A DNA stretch of 30,631 nt from JAULUH01 sp032111745 (GTDB lineage: Bacteria; Chloroflexota; Anaerolineae; JAAEKA01). The notes below the pieces were generated by a model. The model was not told the DNA's origin and did no database searches. It saw only the letters and a list, made by a program, of their open reading frames with translations. A program made the translations under genes and the position numbers. The DNA lies in contig JAULUH010000216.1 in NCBI GenBank assembly GCA_032111745.1, positions 1-30,631 on the forward strand, in the 5' to 3' direction. Positions 16,988 to 25,913 of this stretch are shown here, one piece after another; positions within the stretch are counted from its first letter, which is position 1; every line of letters starts with the position of its first letter.

Positions 16988-18274
16988 ATGACCGGTAATT
17001 CTGCCCCATCGTCTGTCCCCAGCTCGGCCGATATCCTCGACATCACCCTGGCCAACGGCCTGCGGGTCCTGGCACGTGAGAACCACAGCAGCCCCTCTGT
17101 GGTGTTTGATGCATTCTTGCCCGGAGGTTCCGTGCTGGAACCCACACACCAGGCCGGCCTGTCCTCCTTTGCCGCCTCTATGCTGATGCGCGGCACCGAG
17201 CATAGGACCTTCGACCAGATCAATGACGCTGTCGAGTCCGTGGGTGCTGCCCTAAGCATCTCCTCGGGCCGGCATGCCGTGGTCATCGGCGGCAAGTCCC
17301 TGGCCGAGGACTTCAGCCTGCTTCTAGATATCCTGGGCGATTGCCTCCAGTTTCCTAGCTTTCCAGCCGAATACGTCGAGCGCGTGCGCGGCCAGCGCCT
17401 AACCAGCCTGCAGGAGCGCGACAACAACACGCGCGCCGTGGCTTCCCTGCTGTTTCGCCAGCTCGCCTATCCCTCAACCCACCCCTATAGCCGTCCCATC
17501 GAGGGGTTTCAGGACACCATCGCCGCACTCTCCCGGGACGAGATAGTGGACTTCTACTCCCGTACCTACGGGCCCAGCGGGGGCATCCTGGTGGTGGTCG
17601 GCGCCGTGGAGGCCGCTGAGGCCGTCCGCCGCGTGCAAGAGGCCCTGGGCAATTGGCAGGGCCAGGCCCTACCTTCGGTGCAGTTTCCCGACCTCTCTTT
17701 GCCCACTGCCGTGGTCGCCGAGGAGAAGGTGCTGGCCGGCAAGACCCAGTCCGATATCGTTCTCGGTGTTCCGGCCCTGCGCCGTGATGACCCGGACTAC
17801 TACGCCGCGCGGCTGGCCGATACTGTCCTGGGCCGCTTTGGCATGATGGGACGCCTGGGCGACAATGTGCGCGAGAAGCTCGGCCTGGCCTACTACTCCT
17901 ATAGCGGTCTGGAGGCAGGCAAACAACCCGGCCCATGGACGGTGGTGGCCGGCGTTGATCCTGCTAACGTCGATCGCTGCCTGGCCGCCGTAGACGAGGA
18001 GCTGGCCCGACTGGGCACCGAGCCGGTACCAGGGCCGGAGCTTGAGGACTCCAAGGCCTTTCTAACCGGTTCGCTGCCCTTGCGTCTCGAGACCAACGAG
18101 GGCGTCTCGCAGACCATCCTCGACATGGCCTGGTATGATCTCGGCCTGAATCATCTGCTGCGCTACGGCGATCTCATCCGGGGGATCAGCCCCGAACAGG
18201 TGCGAGCCGTGACCGCCAAGTACCTCAAGCCGCAGGCCTACGCCCTGGCTGTCGCCGGCCCCGCGCGTAGCTAG
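16988..18274 (+). CDS. M16-family peptidase homologue lacking the zinc site (third of three)
   Basis: 428 residues with the M16 fold pattern ('ITLANGLRVLARENHSSPSVVFDAFLPGGSVLEPTHQAGLSSF', 'QRLTSLQERDNNTRAVASLLFRQLAYPSTHPYSRP', and 'RLETNEGVSQTILDMAWYDLGLNHLLRYGDLIRGI'). At the HWVEH position it reads SSFAAS, so both His ligands and the Glu are gone while the later Glu (in SLQER) remains. In two-subunit M16 proteases the non-catalytic partner looks like this and contributes substrate-binding Arg and Tyr in the C-terminal lobe; candidates Arg and Tyr occur in the last stretch. It therefore probably pairs with one of the two preceding enzymes. It starts 74 bases after the second gene, with AAAGGA about 12 bases upstream of the ATG. 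Confidence 0.9.
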   Translation: MTGNSAPSSVPSSADILDITLANGLRVLARENHSSPSVVFDAFLPGGSVLEPTHQAGLSSFAASMLMRGTEHRTFDQINDAVESVGAALSISSGRHAVVIGGKSLAEDFSLLLDILGDCLQFPSFPAEYVERVRGQRLTSLQERDNNTRAVASLLFRQLAYPSTHPYSRPIEGFQDTIAALSRDEIVDFYSRTYGPSGGILVVVGAVEAAEAVRRVQEALGNWQGQALPSVQFPDLSLPTAVVAEEKVLAGKTQSDIVLGVPALRRDDPDYYAARLADTVLGRFGMMGRLGDNVREKLGLAYYSYSGLEAGKQPGPWTVVAGVDPANVDRCLAAVDEELARLGTEPVPGPELEDSKAFLTGSLPLRLETNEGVSQTILDMAWYDLGLNHLLRYGDLIRGISPEQVRAVTAKYLKPQAYALAVAGPARS

Positions 18275-18286
18275 GTCGCGTGCGTC

Positions 18287-18682
18287 ATGTTTGCCATCGG
18301 CGTCGACATGATCGAGATCAGGCGCATCGCCCAGGCCGCGGATCGCTGGGGCGACCGCTTCCTCCGTCGCGTCTTTACACCGGCCGAAATCAGCTACTGC
18401 GGCGATCGTATGGCGTCCCTGGCCAGCCGCTGGGCCGCCAAGGAGGCTGTGAGCAAGGCGCTGGGCACCGGCTGGGCTCCACAACGACCTCATGCGGCCG
18501 GGTGGATAGATTGGACTGAGATCGAGATCGTGCGGCAGCAGTCGGGGGAACCGGGCGTTTGCCTGCATGGTAAAGCGCTGGCCCGCGCGGAGCACCTGGG
18601 CCTCTCGGCTTGGAAGCTTAGCCTCTCCCATTCCGATGATTACGCCGTGGCCATGGTGTTGGCCATAGGGGGGACGGCGTGA
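18287..18682 (+). CDS. acpS: Holo-[acyl-carrier-protein] synthase
   Basis: 131 residues, the usual AcpS length. The magnesium site is Asp7 in 'GVDMIEI' and Glu53 in 'RWAAKEAVSKALGTG'; 'LSLSHSDDYAVAMV' forms the C-terminal strand. It transfers 4'-phosphopantetheine from coenzyme A to the serine of acyl carrier protein in the cytoplasm, activating it for fatty-acid synthesis. ATG at 18287 begins the conserved strand 13 bases after the previous stop; no strong ribosome site is seen. Its TGA overlaps the GTG start of the response regulator. Confidence 0.95.
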   Translation: MFAIGVDMIEIRRIAQAADRWGDRFLRRVFTPAEISYCGDRMASLASRWAAKEAVSKALGTGWAPQRPHAAGWIDWTEIEIVRQQSGEPGVCLHGKALARAEHLGLSAWKLSLSHSDDYAVAMVLAIGGTA

Positions 18683-19383
18683 ACCGCACACTTCTGATCA
18701 TCGACGACGAGATCACCTTCGCCCAGCTGCTGTCAGTCTTCCTGCAAAGCAAGGGGTACGAGGTCCTGTTAGCCGGCGACGGCCGGCGCGGCCTGGCCAT
18801 GGTCCTCGATCGCCGTCCGGACCTGGTGATCCTTGACGTCATGATGCCCGGCCTTGACGGATGGCAGGTTCTCAAGCAACTGCGCCAGGAGTCCGATGTG
18901 CCGGTCATCATGCTCACCGCGAAAGTAGGACAGGAAGACGTTATTCAGGGGCTGCGTATCGGGGCCGACGACTATATCAAGAAACCGTTCGATCTGCGGG
19001 AGCTTGAGCTGCGCATCGACGCCATTCTGCGCCGCCAGCGCGCCGCCCAGACCAACCCCAGCCTGCTTTTCGCCGATGGCGTTCTCAGCATTGACCTGGA
19101 GCGCCGGCGCCTTCTGCGCCGTGGCCAGCCCATCCACCTCACCCCCACCGAATTCAAGCTGCTCAGCCATTTGGTCCAGGAACGGGATCGCGTGGTGCCC
19201 CATAAGGAGTTGATCACCGTCGTCTGGGGTCGGGCCTACGTCGGCGATACCCGCAGTCTATCCCTCTACATCCGCTACCTGCGGGAGAAGCTCGAGGATG
19301 ACCCCGGCAACCCCCGCTACATCCGCACCGAATGGGGCGTCGGCTACCGCTTCGCCGGCCTCGAAGACCCGTCACCCGCGTAG
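18679..19383 (+). CDS. OmpR/PhoB-family response regulator
   Basis: 234 residues. Receiver domain 1-120 with acidic pair Asp9/Asp10, phospho-acceptor Asp53 (LVILDVMMPGLDGW), switch Thr80 and Lys102 (DDYIKKPF). The winged-helix DNA-binding domain covers about 130-230 ('LTPTEFKLLSHLVQERDRVVPHKELITVVWG', 'SLYIRYLREKLEDDPGNPRYIRTEWGVGYRF'). The GTG start at 18679 overlaps the acpS stop (GTGA), implying coupling. No histidine kinase is in the window, so its input is unknown. The TAG stop codon lies inside a CGCGTAGGGG motif that recurs in intergenic positions elsewhere, so the C-terminal tail (DPSPA) may have been shaped by repeat insertion. Confidence 0.95.
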   Translation: MNRTLLIIDDEITFAQLLSVFLQSKGYEVLLAGDGRRGLAMVLDRRPDLVILDVMMPGLDGWQVLKQLRQESDVPVIMLTAKVGQEDVIQGLRIGADDYIKKPFDLRELELRIDAILRRQRAAQTNPSLLFADGVLSIDLERRRLLRRGQPIHLTPTEFKLLSHLVQERDRVVPHKELITVVWGRAYVGDTRSLSLYIRYLREKLEDDPGNPRYIRTEWGVGYRFAGLEDPSPA

Positions 19384-19830
19384 GGGCCGGATGGAGTCTC
19401 TTCCGGGAAAGTGACAGCAGCGGGGAGGACGCGAAGGGCAGGAGCCTCGAAGAGGCGCGAAACACCGCGCAGGCACGAAGAGCCGCGAAAGCGCTAAGAG
19501 CCACGAAGGCACGAAGGGGGTGGGCAGAGACGCCCACCCCTACGATGGGATCGGTGTCGCGCTTCCGTGCCGTCATGTTATTGATGATGGGCCGTCCCGG
19601 GTTTTCACCCTCTTGATATCACGCTTTCCCTACGACCGGCCAACTCGCCGGCCGCACCAAACCCCCAATCTCGTTGGGGCGGGCGTCTCTGCCCGCCCCC
19701 TTCGCGGCTTCGCGGTTCTTCGCGCCTTCGCGCCTTCGTGCCTTCGCGGTTCTTCGCGCCTTCGTGCCTTCGCGGTTCTTCGCGCCTTCGCGTCCTCCGC
19801 GGCCCTTCGTGCATTCGTGCTCCAAACCCC
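19384..19830. repeat. Head-to-head pair of CGAAG-rich repeat modules with matching hairpins
   Basis: The gap between two convergent genes holds two copies of one module facing each other. Left copy: degenerate CGCGAAG/CACGAAG units (about 19426-19516), then a 9-bp hairpin GGGGTGGGC-AGAGAC-GCCCACCCC (19517-19540). Right copy, inverted: hairpin GGGGCGGGC-GTCTCT-GCCCGCCCC (19676-19699), then a cleaner array of TTCGCG/TTCGTG units (about 19700-19820) in which a 26-base unit occurs at 19741 and 19767. The hairpins differ by a compensated T-A to C-G change. The middle 135 bases show no gene. The array stops about 10 bases from the stop codon of the alpha-2-macroglobulin gene. Confidence 0.8.
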
Positions 19831-22800
19831 CTACTCCTCGCCAATCGTGAACACTCCTCCTGCACTGCGCCCCCAGACCTCCGGGAAGTACATCTGGTAC
19901 GCTACCACCGGCAGGGTCTGGAACTCGCCCGGCAGGCTGGCCCGCATCTGATACGTGAACTCGTACGTGCCCGCCGGCAAATAGCTGGCGAACAGCACCA
20001 CCTTCTCGTCTCGCAGCTCCGTCGTCGTCGGGGTCCAATACCACCAGGGATTGGATCCTGCTTCGGTGCTCACCAGCTCCCCGGTCTCATACACCTGGCT
20101 CGTCGTCGCCAGGCTGGGATCGATGGCCTCTGCGCCCGCCGGCAGCGGACTCTCCACCGCCAGGTAGTACGCGTCACTGGGCAGCACCAGCGTCAGCGTG
20201 ACCTGTACTGTGTCGCCCACCGCTGCGCCGTCCACCGGCCCTTGGGGCTCGCGTTGCTTGCCGGTCACCGGATCCACCAGGGTATATTGGCGGTCCACCA
20301 CGATGCCCCGGTCCAACGCCTCCAGGCCGGCCGCCGGCAGATAGTAGTTCAGGTGTGCCGTGTAGTACAGCTGCCCATCGCCACTCTGGTCTGCGGTTGC
20401 GAACCGAGCGATGGTCAGAGCGTTGGCCGTATCGAGCAAAAGTTCCTCTACCGCCACTCGCAGGTCCACGGGCTGGTCCACGTTGCCGGAATTCACCACA
20501 CCCTCCTCGATGATCTGGGTGTTGAGGTCAACGTGATAGCTGTAGTCACCCTCCAGCTCACCCGTGGCCTGCATCCAGTCGGTCAGCGCGATGATCGCCC
20601 ACACGTTTTCCTGGGTGGTCTCCCACCGCCCATCCTGCCGCGCCACCATCAGCCAGCGCACCACGTTAGGTGCCAGGCCATTCTCCGGATCGTAGCGGGC
20701 CAGCACATCCAGGGCCAACGACGTGCTGCGGGTGTCCGTGTTCATGGTCCAGTAGTCCGTGGACTGCTCCTCCCAGTGCGCACCCGTCGCCGAGACGATG
20801 GCCGCGCCGCTGAGATCGTCGATGAGCGTCTCCAGCCGGGTCTGGGCCGAGCTGTCGCTCTCCTCGGCCAGCACGCCGAAGGCTAGGGCCAGCCAGGCTC
20901 GCCCATAATGGCCCAGCCGTTCGCGCACATCGTATAGCGCGACCGTGCGCCCGGTATCGCCTTCTCCAGCCTCCGCCAGCACGTACAGGATGAAAGCCTG
21001 CGTGTTGAGTTCGTAGCTCTGCAGGTCCTCCACCGGCTGCAGCTGGCGCTTCAGGTAGTCCACACCGCGGGCCAGTACCAGCTCGTCCACGGTGAACCCG
21101 GCGTTCTGGGCCTCGACCAGCCCGTACACCACGTACGCGCTGACAAAGGCGTTGCTCTCCTCGCCGCCCCACCAGCCCCAGCCCCCGTCCGGGTTCTGGC
21201 GCCGTGACAGCTTCTGGATGGCGCTGGTCAACTGCTCCCGCAGGTTGGTCTCCAACTCCGGCCGGCTGAGATCCAGTGCCACCACCGCGCGGTAGGAGGC
21301 GATGTTGGGCAGGAACTGGCTCACGATCTGTTCGGTGCATTCGTACGGGAAGGCCTCCAGCCAGTTCAGGCTCTCCACCATGCCCGCCGCCAACGAGGGA
21401 TCCAGGCGTACTTGCAGCTCACCCTGCGTGGGGTCGACGTCGGGTGGCACCACGATCACCTCCAGCCGCTCTTCGCCCAGCGCCACGGTCCCTGCTGTGG
21501 CTACGGTCTCCGGGGAACTGTACCTGTAGACCGGTAGCACCAGTTCTACCGCATCGCTCAGCCCGCCGGCGACCGGTCGGCCACCCTCCCCTTCGACCGC
21601 CGTGAACCGCACCGTCACCTGGCCCACCGCCGCGTGCGAAGGCGGCGTGTCAACCTCCACCGGCCAGTTCACCTTCACCTGGGCACCGGCAGGCACTGCG
21701 ATCTCCTGCACAGCCGGCGCACTCGTGGTCAGGCCCGAGCCCGAAAGCTCGACACTGACCGTGCGCTCCTCCTCGGTGTTGTTCAGTACTACTGCGCCGA
21801 TTTCAGCCTTGTCAGCTGCCGTGAAGAAGCGCGGCAGCACCGGCCGCACCAGCAACGGCAGCGTCGTCTGAATCTCCACTGTGGCCTGCCCTACCTTGGT
21901 ATCTACTGTAACCGCGCGACCGTCCAGCCGCCACGTGGTCAGGTTATCCGGTAGCTTTACGCTGACTACGGCCTGGCCATCGGCGTCGGTGATCACCGCA
22001 GGCTCCCACAGCGCCGTGTCCTCGAACTCGCTGCGCACGTCCACCATCGCCATGCCGCCATCGCCGCCACCGCCGCCCTTGGCTCCCTCCTGGAGCTGCT
22101 GGTTGAGCCGGTCCAGGTTCATGACTAGCGTGGCTGCAGTCTGCACGCCGAGGCCGCGCTGCCGGTAGAAGGTATCTAGCAGGGTGGTCTGCTGGTCCTG
22201 GACCAGCGCCAGCAACGCTTTGTCCACCAGGGCCAGGGAGAACTCGCCCTCCACGGGCTGGTTCTCGCTATCCTTGATCTGCACAGTGAAGGTGACCACC
22301 TCGCCGGGCTTGAGCTCGGTCTTGCTGGGCGTCAAGGTGACCTGCAGCTCTTTGGGCGCTGTGTCGACCGGCAGCTGCACCAGGCCCACTTTGAAGCTGC
22401 CCAGGTCGTCTCCTGTTGTGCCCTGGCCTTTGGCGATGACCGCCGACACGAAGACGTCGGGCACGTACCCGGGCTCGATGGGGAACTCCAGTACCTCGCT
22501 GTTGCCCTGCAGGGTGATCTGCCGGGTCTCGATAATCTCCCCGCGCTCGACGGTGATCAGGGCCTCGACCGGCCCCTGGAAGGGGTGTGGCACCAGGACT
22601 CGCGCCGTTTCGCCTACCTCGTAGAGGGGCTTGTCCGCCACCAGCTCGATACGGTCATTGTTGTCCACCTGCCAGCTCACGTAGGTATCAGGCTCGTCGC
22701 TGGCCCATGTGAAGGTAGAGCTGCGCACGCGGTTGCCCTGGGAGTCGATCACCGAGGCGTTGATCTTGTACTCGCCACCGCTCTCCGGTACCCAGGTGAA

Positions 22801-25800
22801 GCTGGCCTTGCCGTCGGCGCCGGTGGTCACCCGTTTGCTGAGTACCGGCGTTTCCTGTACCTGGGACACCCAGTAGAAGCGACCGTCCTCACCCTGCTCC
22901 TGCACCGTGCGCCATTGCGCCTGGTTGATGGCCACCGACACCACCTGCCCCGGCACCGGCTTGCTCTCCCAGTCGACCGTGATCAGGGCCACCTCCGCGG
23001 GCTGGCCGACTGTCGCCACGTAGTTGGTGCTGGCTACACCTGGATAGATCAGGCCCTTGTGCACCACCACCCCCATGCTATCCGCCACCTCCTGGTTGCT
23101 CAGGTCGATGACCCGCACGTCGATGGTGAAGCCCTGGCTCTGCAGCCGGTCGCTGATGTCCGCCGGAACCTCGAAGCTGTAGCGGCCTTGCCCGTCGGTC
23201 TTTCCGCTGCCACTGGCTACCACGCCGCCGAACCGGCCCTGATCGCGCGTGTCCCAGCCGGTGAAGTCGTTGAAGCTATACCAGGGGTCGCCCGGGCTGC
23301 CCTGGTAGTTGAAATAGGCATCCTGGCTGAAGGCCGTCCACTCCACCTGGGCGCCGGTTACCGGCCCGCCGAAGAAGAACTCGGTGGCCACGGTGGCGCT
23401 GATCGTCTCGCCCGCCAGGTACTCCTGGCGGTCTGTGCTGAGGTCGACCACGAATTCCGGCTTGCGATATTCCGCCACCTGGAAACCGAAGCCGAAGGCG
23501 TACCTGTCCTGCACCTCCTTGGGCACGTCCATGAAGCGCGCCTCCAGGTAGTAGTAGCCCAGGCCAGCCTCCTCGTCCAGCGGCAGGTCGCCCCAGATCG
23601 TGCCGAATCCATTGGTCTCGTGGGTCTGCTGATAGATCGCCTCGCCCTCGGAGTTCCGAATCGTCACGTCCAGCTTTGTTCCGGGCGGGGGCACGCTGTA
23701 GATGGCATCGTCGTCGGCCCGCAGGATGCCCTTCCAGTGCACGGTCTGGCCCGGGCGATATAGCGGCCGGTCGGTGTAGAAATACGCCTGCCACTCCGGT
23801 GCCGGGAACTCGCTGGGCAGGTTGAAGTCCCATGGGCCCAGCCCATTCTGCCATTCAGTGCTCACGGCGCCGAACTGATTGCCTTGGCTGCCAGCAAAGA
23901 CCACCAGAGGCTGCCAGGATTCAACCTGCTTGATCGGGGCCCGGAATATCCCATCCTGGTCAGTGCTGCCCTGGGCTCCCGCCTGGTCAGCCACTCGCAC
24001 GGCGAGCTCCGGTACGGGCTGCCCGGACTGCAGGTCGACGGCCCAGACCAATATCTCGGTCCCCGTTTTCTTCGCCACCAGATTCAGGGGCGAGACGATC
24101 AGCAGGTGCCGCGGCACCGTTTGGTCACCCAGCACATCGCCTTCGGCATAGCGCACCTCGGGCGCGCGCATCTCCACCCAATACATGCCTGCCGGCAGGC
24201 TGCCGCCGTCGTCCGCCAGGGGAATCTTCTGCAGCACATTCTCGTTGCGTGGCGGGCTCACCGGCACCGACCACTCGCGGATCAAGGCGTCACTGCGCGG
24301 ACGGAAGTCCTGCATCGTCTCCCAGCGATTGGGCCCCAGCAGGCGCTCGGCCTCCGCCTCGCTCACCGTGTACAGCTTGAAGCCCAGGCTGCTCACGTTG
24401 CGGTAGCTGGCCGCGATCACGGTGTTGGTGTACACGTTGTACGTGCCAACCTCGTTGGGCACGTTCAGATGGGCGAACGCCTTGCGGTCTCCCGTGCTGA
24501 AGCGGACCGTCTGGTCCTGGCCCAGGGTGTTGCCGAAGACATCGGCGATCTCCCCTGACAGGGTCACCGTGTAGCCGGTCTGCGGCTGCAGGGGCCAGTT
24601 GATCAGCCAGCGGTTCTCGTAGCTATTGTAGTAGCTGTAGACGCTGGTGGGCTCCGGGATCACCGTGAACGCCTCCCGGCCCAGGGTTTTCTCGTTCACG
24701 ACTCCCTGGAACACCACCTGCAGACCCGCTTCCGTCGAGACGCCACTCTCCCCATCGGCCGGCTCCGTTTCGACGATGGCGATCCTCGGCGCCACATCGA
24801 AGACGCCCACGAACTCCTCGCGCAGGAAGCCCACGCCGCTGGCCGAGCGCGCCGTGGTGTCGACCCGCGCCTGGTAGCCTGTGGCGAACGCCAGGTCCAC
24901 AGCCGGCTGGAAGCGCATCACCCGCTGGCCGTCCGGCCAGGTGAACACGCCGGCCACCGGGGCCTCCTCGCCGGCCTTGCTCAGGACGAAGGCTTCCTCG
25001 GCCGTGGCCTGGTCCATCGGCTGGCTGAAGGTCACCGTCACCGCCGTGCGCGGCGAGATGTTGGTCCCGCCAGGCTCGATGCCGATCACGAGGGGGCTGG
25101 CCGTGGTGAAGGTGAACTGATAGTCCTCGGCCAGCAGCCCGCCCGTGATATCCTGCAGGCCGGCAGGCACCGTGCCCCGGATCTCGGTCGCGCCGGGCAG
25201 GGCCTGCTCAGGGCGGAAGGTGTAGATGCTGGTGTTCAGCCACTCACCCTGGCCCGGCACCGGCGGATCGATGACCAGCGGCTGCGGCAGCTCTCCCAAC
25301 TGCCCAATGCCAGTCAACGGCACCACAGGCCGGTTGAAGACCACGGTGATTGGCGAATCGACCGCCACTTCCACGCTGCCATCGGCCGGCTGGGTGCTGG
25401 TGACGGCGAGGAAACCCACCGTCTCGAATCTAAACTGCACCGGTGCCGCCAGCAGCTTGCCGCTTGCACTCCGCGCCGTATCCGCCACGGTCACCTCATA
25501 GCTGCTCCCGCGCGCGAACGGCTCGCTCGGCGTGAATACCAGGTCGGAGCCCAACACCGCCACCGCCCCCGGCGTGGCCGGCTCAATCGAGAAGGCAGCC
25601 TGTGTGCTGGTCGGGTCCATCATCTGGTCGAAACGCACGCGAATGGGTGCCTCCACGGCTTGCTCCTCACCGCGCTCCGGATCGATATCCACCACCACGG
25701 GTGGCAATTCGATCGCCGGGGCCGGTGTCGGGGTCTCCGCAGAGGCCGGTGCAACCTCTGCCGCCGGCGTGACGCTCGCCCGCGCGGCCGCCTGGTCCGG

Positions 25801-25899
25801 GCCCGGCGCCGTTGCGGGCCGGCCACAGCCCGCCAGCATCAGCATGCCCACCAACACAATCACCATAGCCTTCTGACCCCAGAGCTTGATATCTGACAT
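19831..25899 (-). CDS. Alpha-2-macroglobulin-family lipoprotein with thioester motif and N-terminal Ig-like domains
   Basis: 2022 residues. Lipobox LAGC (Cys25) follows a signal helix. Residues about 60-520 form roughly four bacterial Ig-like (SbsA type) units, each opening like 'ERGEEQAVEAPIRVRFDQMMD'. Macroglobulin domains follow, with the MG2 hallmark 'DRPLYRPGQTVHWKGILR'; then 'RSEFEDTALWEPAVITDADGQAVVSVKLPDNLTTWRL' of the A2M core, and the thioester motif CTEQ with Cys1521 and Gln1524 in 'FPYECTEQIV', leading into an alpha/alpha thioester domain ('NPDGGWGWWGGEESNAFVSAYV'). Such proteins are thought to trap attacking proteases covalently. ATG 25899 has GGAGG 5-6 bases upstream and starts 14 bases after the pbpC stop, so the two are one operon, as in many bacteria. 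A complete, unbroken frame. Confidence 0.93.
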   Translation of the reverse strand: MSDIKLWGQKAMVIVLVGMLMLAGCGRPATAPGPDQAAARASVTPAAEVAPASAETPTPAPAIELPPVVVDIDPERGEEQAVEAPIRVRFDQMMDPTSTQAAFSIEPATPGAVAVLGSDLVFTPSEPFARGSSYEVTVADTARSASGKLLAAPVQFRFETVGFLAVTSTQPADGSVEVAVDSPITVVFNRPVVPLTGIGQLGELPQPLVIDPPVPGQGEWLNTSIYTFRPEQALPGATEIRGTVPAGLQDITGGLLAEDYQFTFTTASPLVIGIEPGGTNISPRTAVTVTFSQPMDQATAEEAFVLSKAGEEAPVAGVFTWPDGQRVMRFQPAVDLAFATGYQARVDTTARSASGVGFLREEFVGVFDVAPRIAIVETEPADGESGVSTEAGLQVVFQGVVNEKTLGREAFTVIPEPTSVYSYYNSYENRWLINWPLQPQTGYTVTLSGEIADVFGNTLGQDQTVRFSTGDRKAFAHLNVPNEVGTYNVYTNTVIAASYRNVSSLGFKLYTVSEAEAERLLGPNRWETMQDFRPRSDALIREWSVPVSPPRNENVLQKIPLADDGGSLPAGMYWVEMRAPEVRYAEGDVLGDQTVPRHLLIVSPLNLVAKKTGTEILVWAVDLQSGQPVPELAVRVADQAGAQGSTDQDGIFRAPIKQVESWQPLVVFAGSQGNQFGAVSTEWQNGLGPWDFNLPSEFPAPEWQAYFYTDRPLYRPGQTVHWKGILRADDDAIYSVPPPGTKLDVTIRNSEGEAIYQQTHETNGFGTIWGDLPLDEEAGLGYYYLEARFMDVPKEVQDRYAFGFGFQVAEYRKPEFVVDLSTDRQEYLAGETISATVATEFFFGGPVTGAQVEWTAFSQDAYFNYQGSPGDPWYSFNDFTGWDTRDQGRFGGVVASGSGKTDGQGRYSFEVPADISDRLQSQGFTIDVRVIDLSNQEVADSMGVVVHKGLIYPGVASTNYVATVGQPAEVALITVDWESKPVPGQVVSVAINQAQWRTVQEQGEDGRFYWVSQVQETPVLSKRVTTGADGKASFTWVPESGGEYKINASVIDSQGNRVRSSTFTWASDEPDTYVSWQVDNNDRIELVADKPLYEVGETARVLVPHPFQGPVEALITVERGEIIETRQITLQGNSEVLEFPIEPGYVPDVFVSAVIAKGQGTTGDDLGSFKVGLVQLPVDTAPKELQVTLTPSKTELKPGEVVTFTVQIKDSENQPVEGEFSLALVDKALLALVQDQQTTLLDTFYRQRGLGVQTAATLVMNLDRLNQQLQEGAKGGGGGDGGMAMVDVRSEFEDTALWEPAVITDADGQAVVSVKLPDNLTTWRLDGRAVTVDTKVGQATVEIQTTLPLLVRPVLPRFFTAADKAEIGAVVLNNTEEERTVSVELSGSGLTTSAPAVQEIAVPAGAQVKVNWPVEVDTPPSHAAVGQVTVRFTAVEGEGGRPVAGGLSDAVELVLPVYRYSSPETVATAGTVALGEERLEVIVVPPDVDPTQGELQVRLDPSLAAGMVESLNWLEAFPYECTEQIVSQFLPNIASYRAVVALDLSRPELETNLREQLTSAIQKLSRRQNPDGGWGWWGGEESNAFVSAYVVYGLVEAQNAGFTVDELVLARGVDYLKRQLQPVEDLQSYELNTQAFILYVLAEAGEGDTGRTVALYDVRERLGHYGRAWLALAFGVLAEESDSSAQTRLETLIDDLSGAAIVSATGAHWEEQSTDYWTMNTDTRSTSLALDVLARYDPENGLAPNVVRWLMVARQDGRWETTQENVWAIIALTDWMQATGELEGDYSYHVDLNTQIIEEGVVNSGNVDQPVDLRVAVEELLLDTANALTIARFATADQSGDGQLYYTAHLNYYLPAAGLEALDRGIVVDRQYTLVDPVTGKQREPQGPVDGAAVGDTVQVTLTLVLPSDAYYLAVESPLPAGAEAIDPSLATTSQVYETGELVSTEAGSNPWWYWTPTTTELRDEKVVLFASYLPAGTYEFTYQMRASLPGEFQTLPVVAYQMYFPEVWGRSAGGVFTIGEE

Positions 25900-25913
25900 G
25901 GCTACCTCCAACC

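Noticed and set aside
19700..19820. CRISPR-like array
   Set aside because: Units are contiguous 8-26 base variants of TTCGCG/TTCGTG with no unique spacers, and no cas genes are nearby.
22585..23763. 392-codon plus-strand ORF inside the alpha-2-macroglobulin gene
   Set aside because: Antisense frame typical of high-GC coding DNA; the minus-strand gene is continuous and has clear domains.
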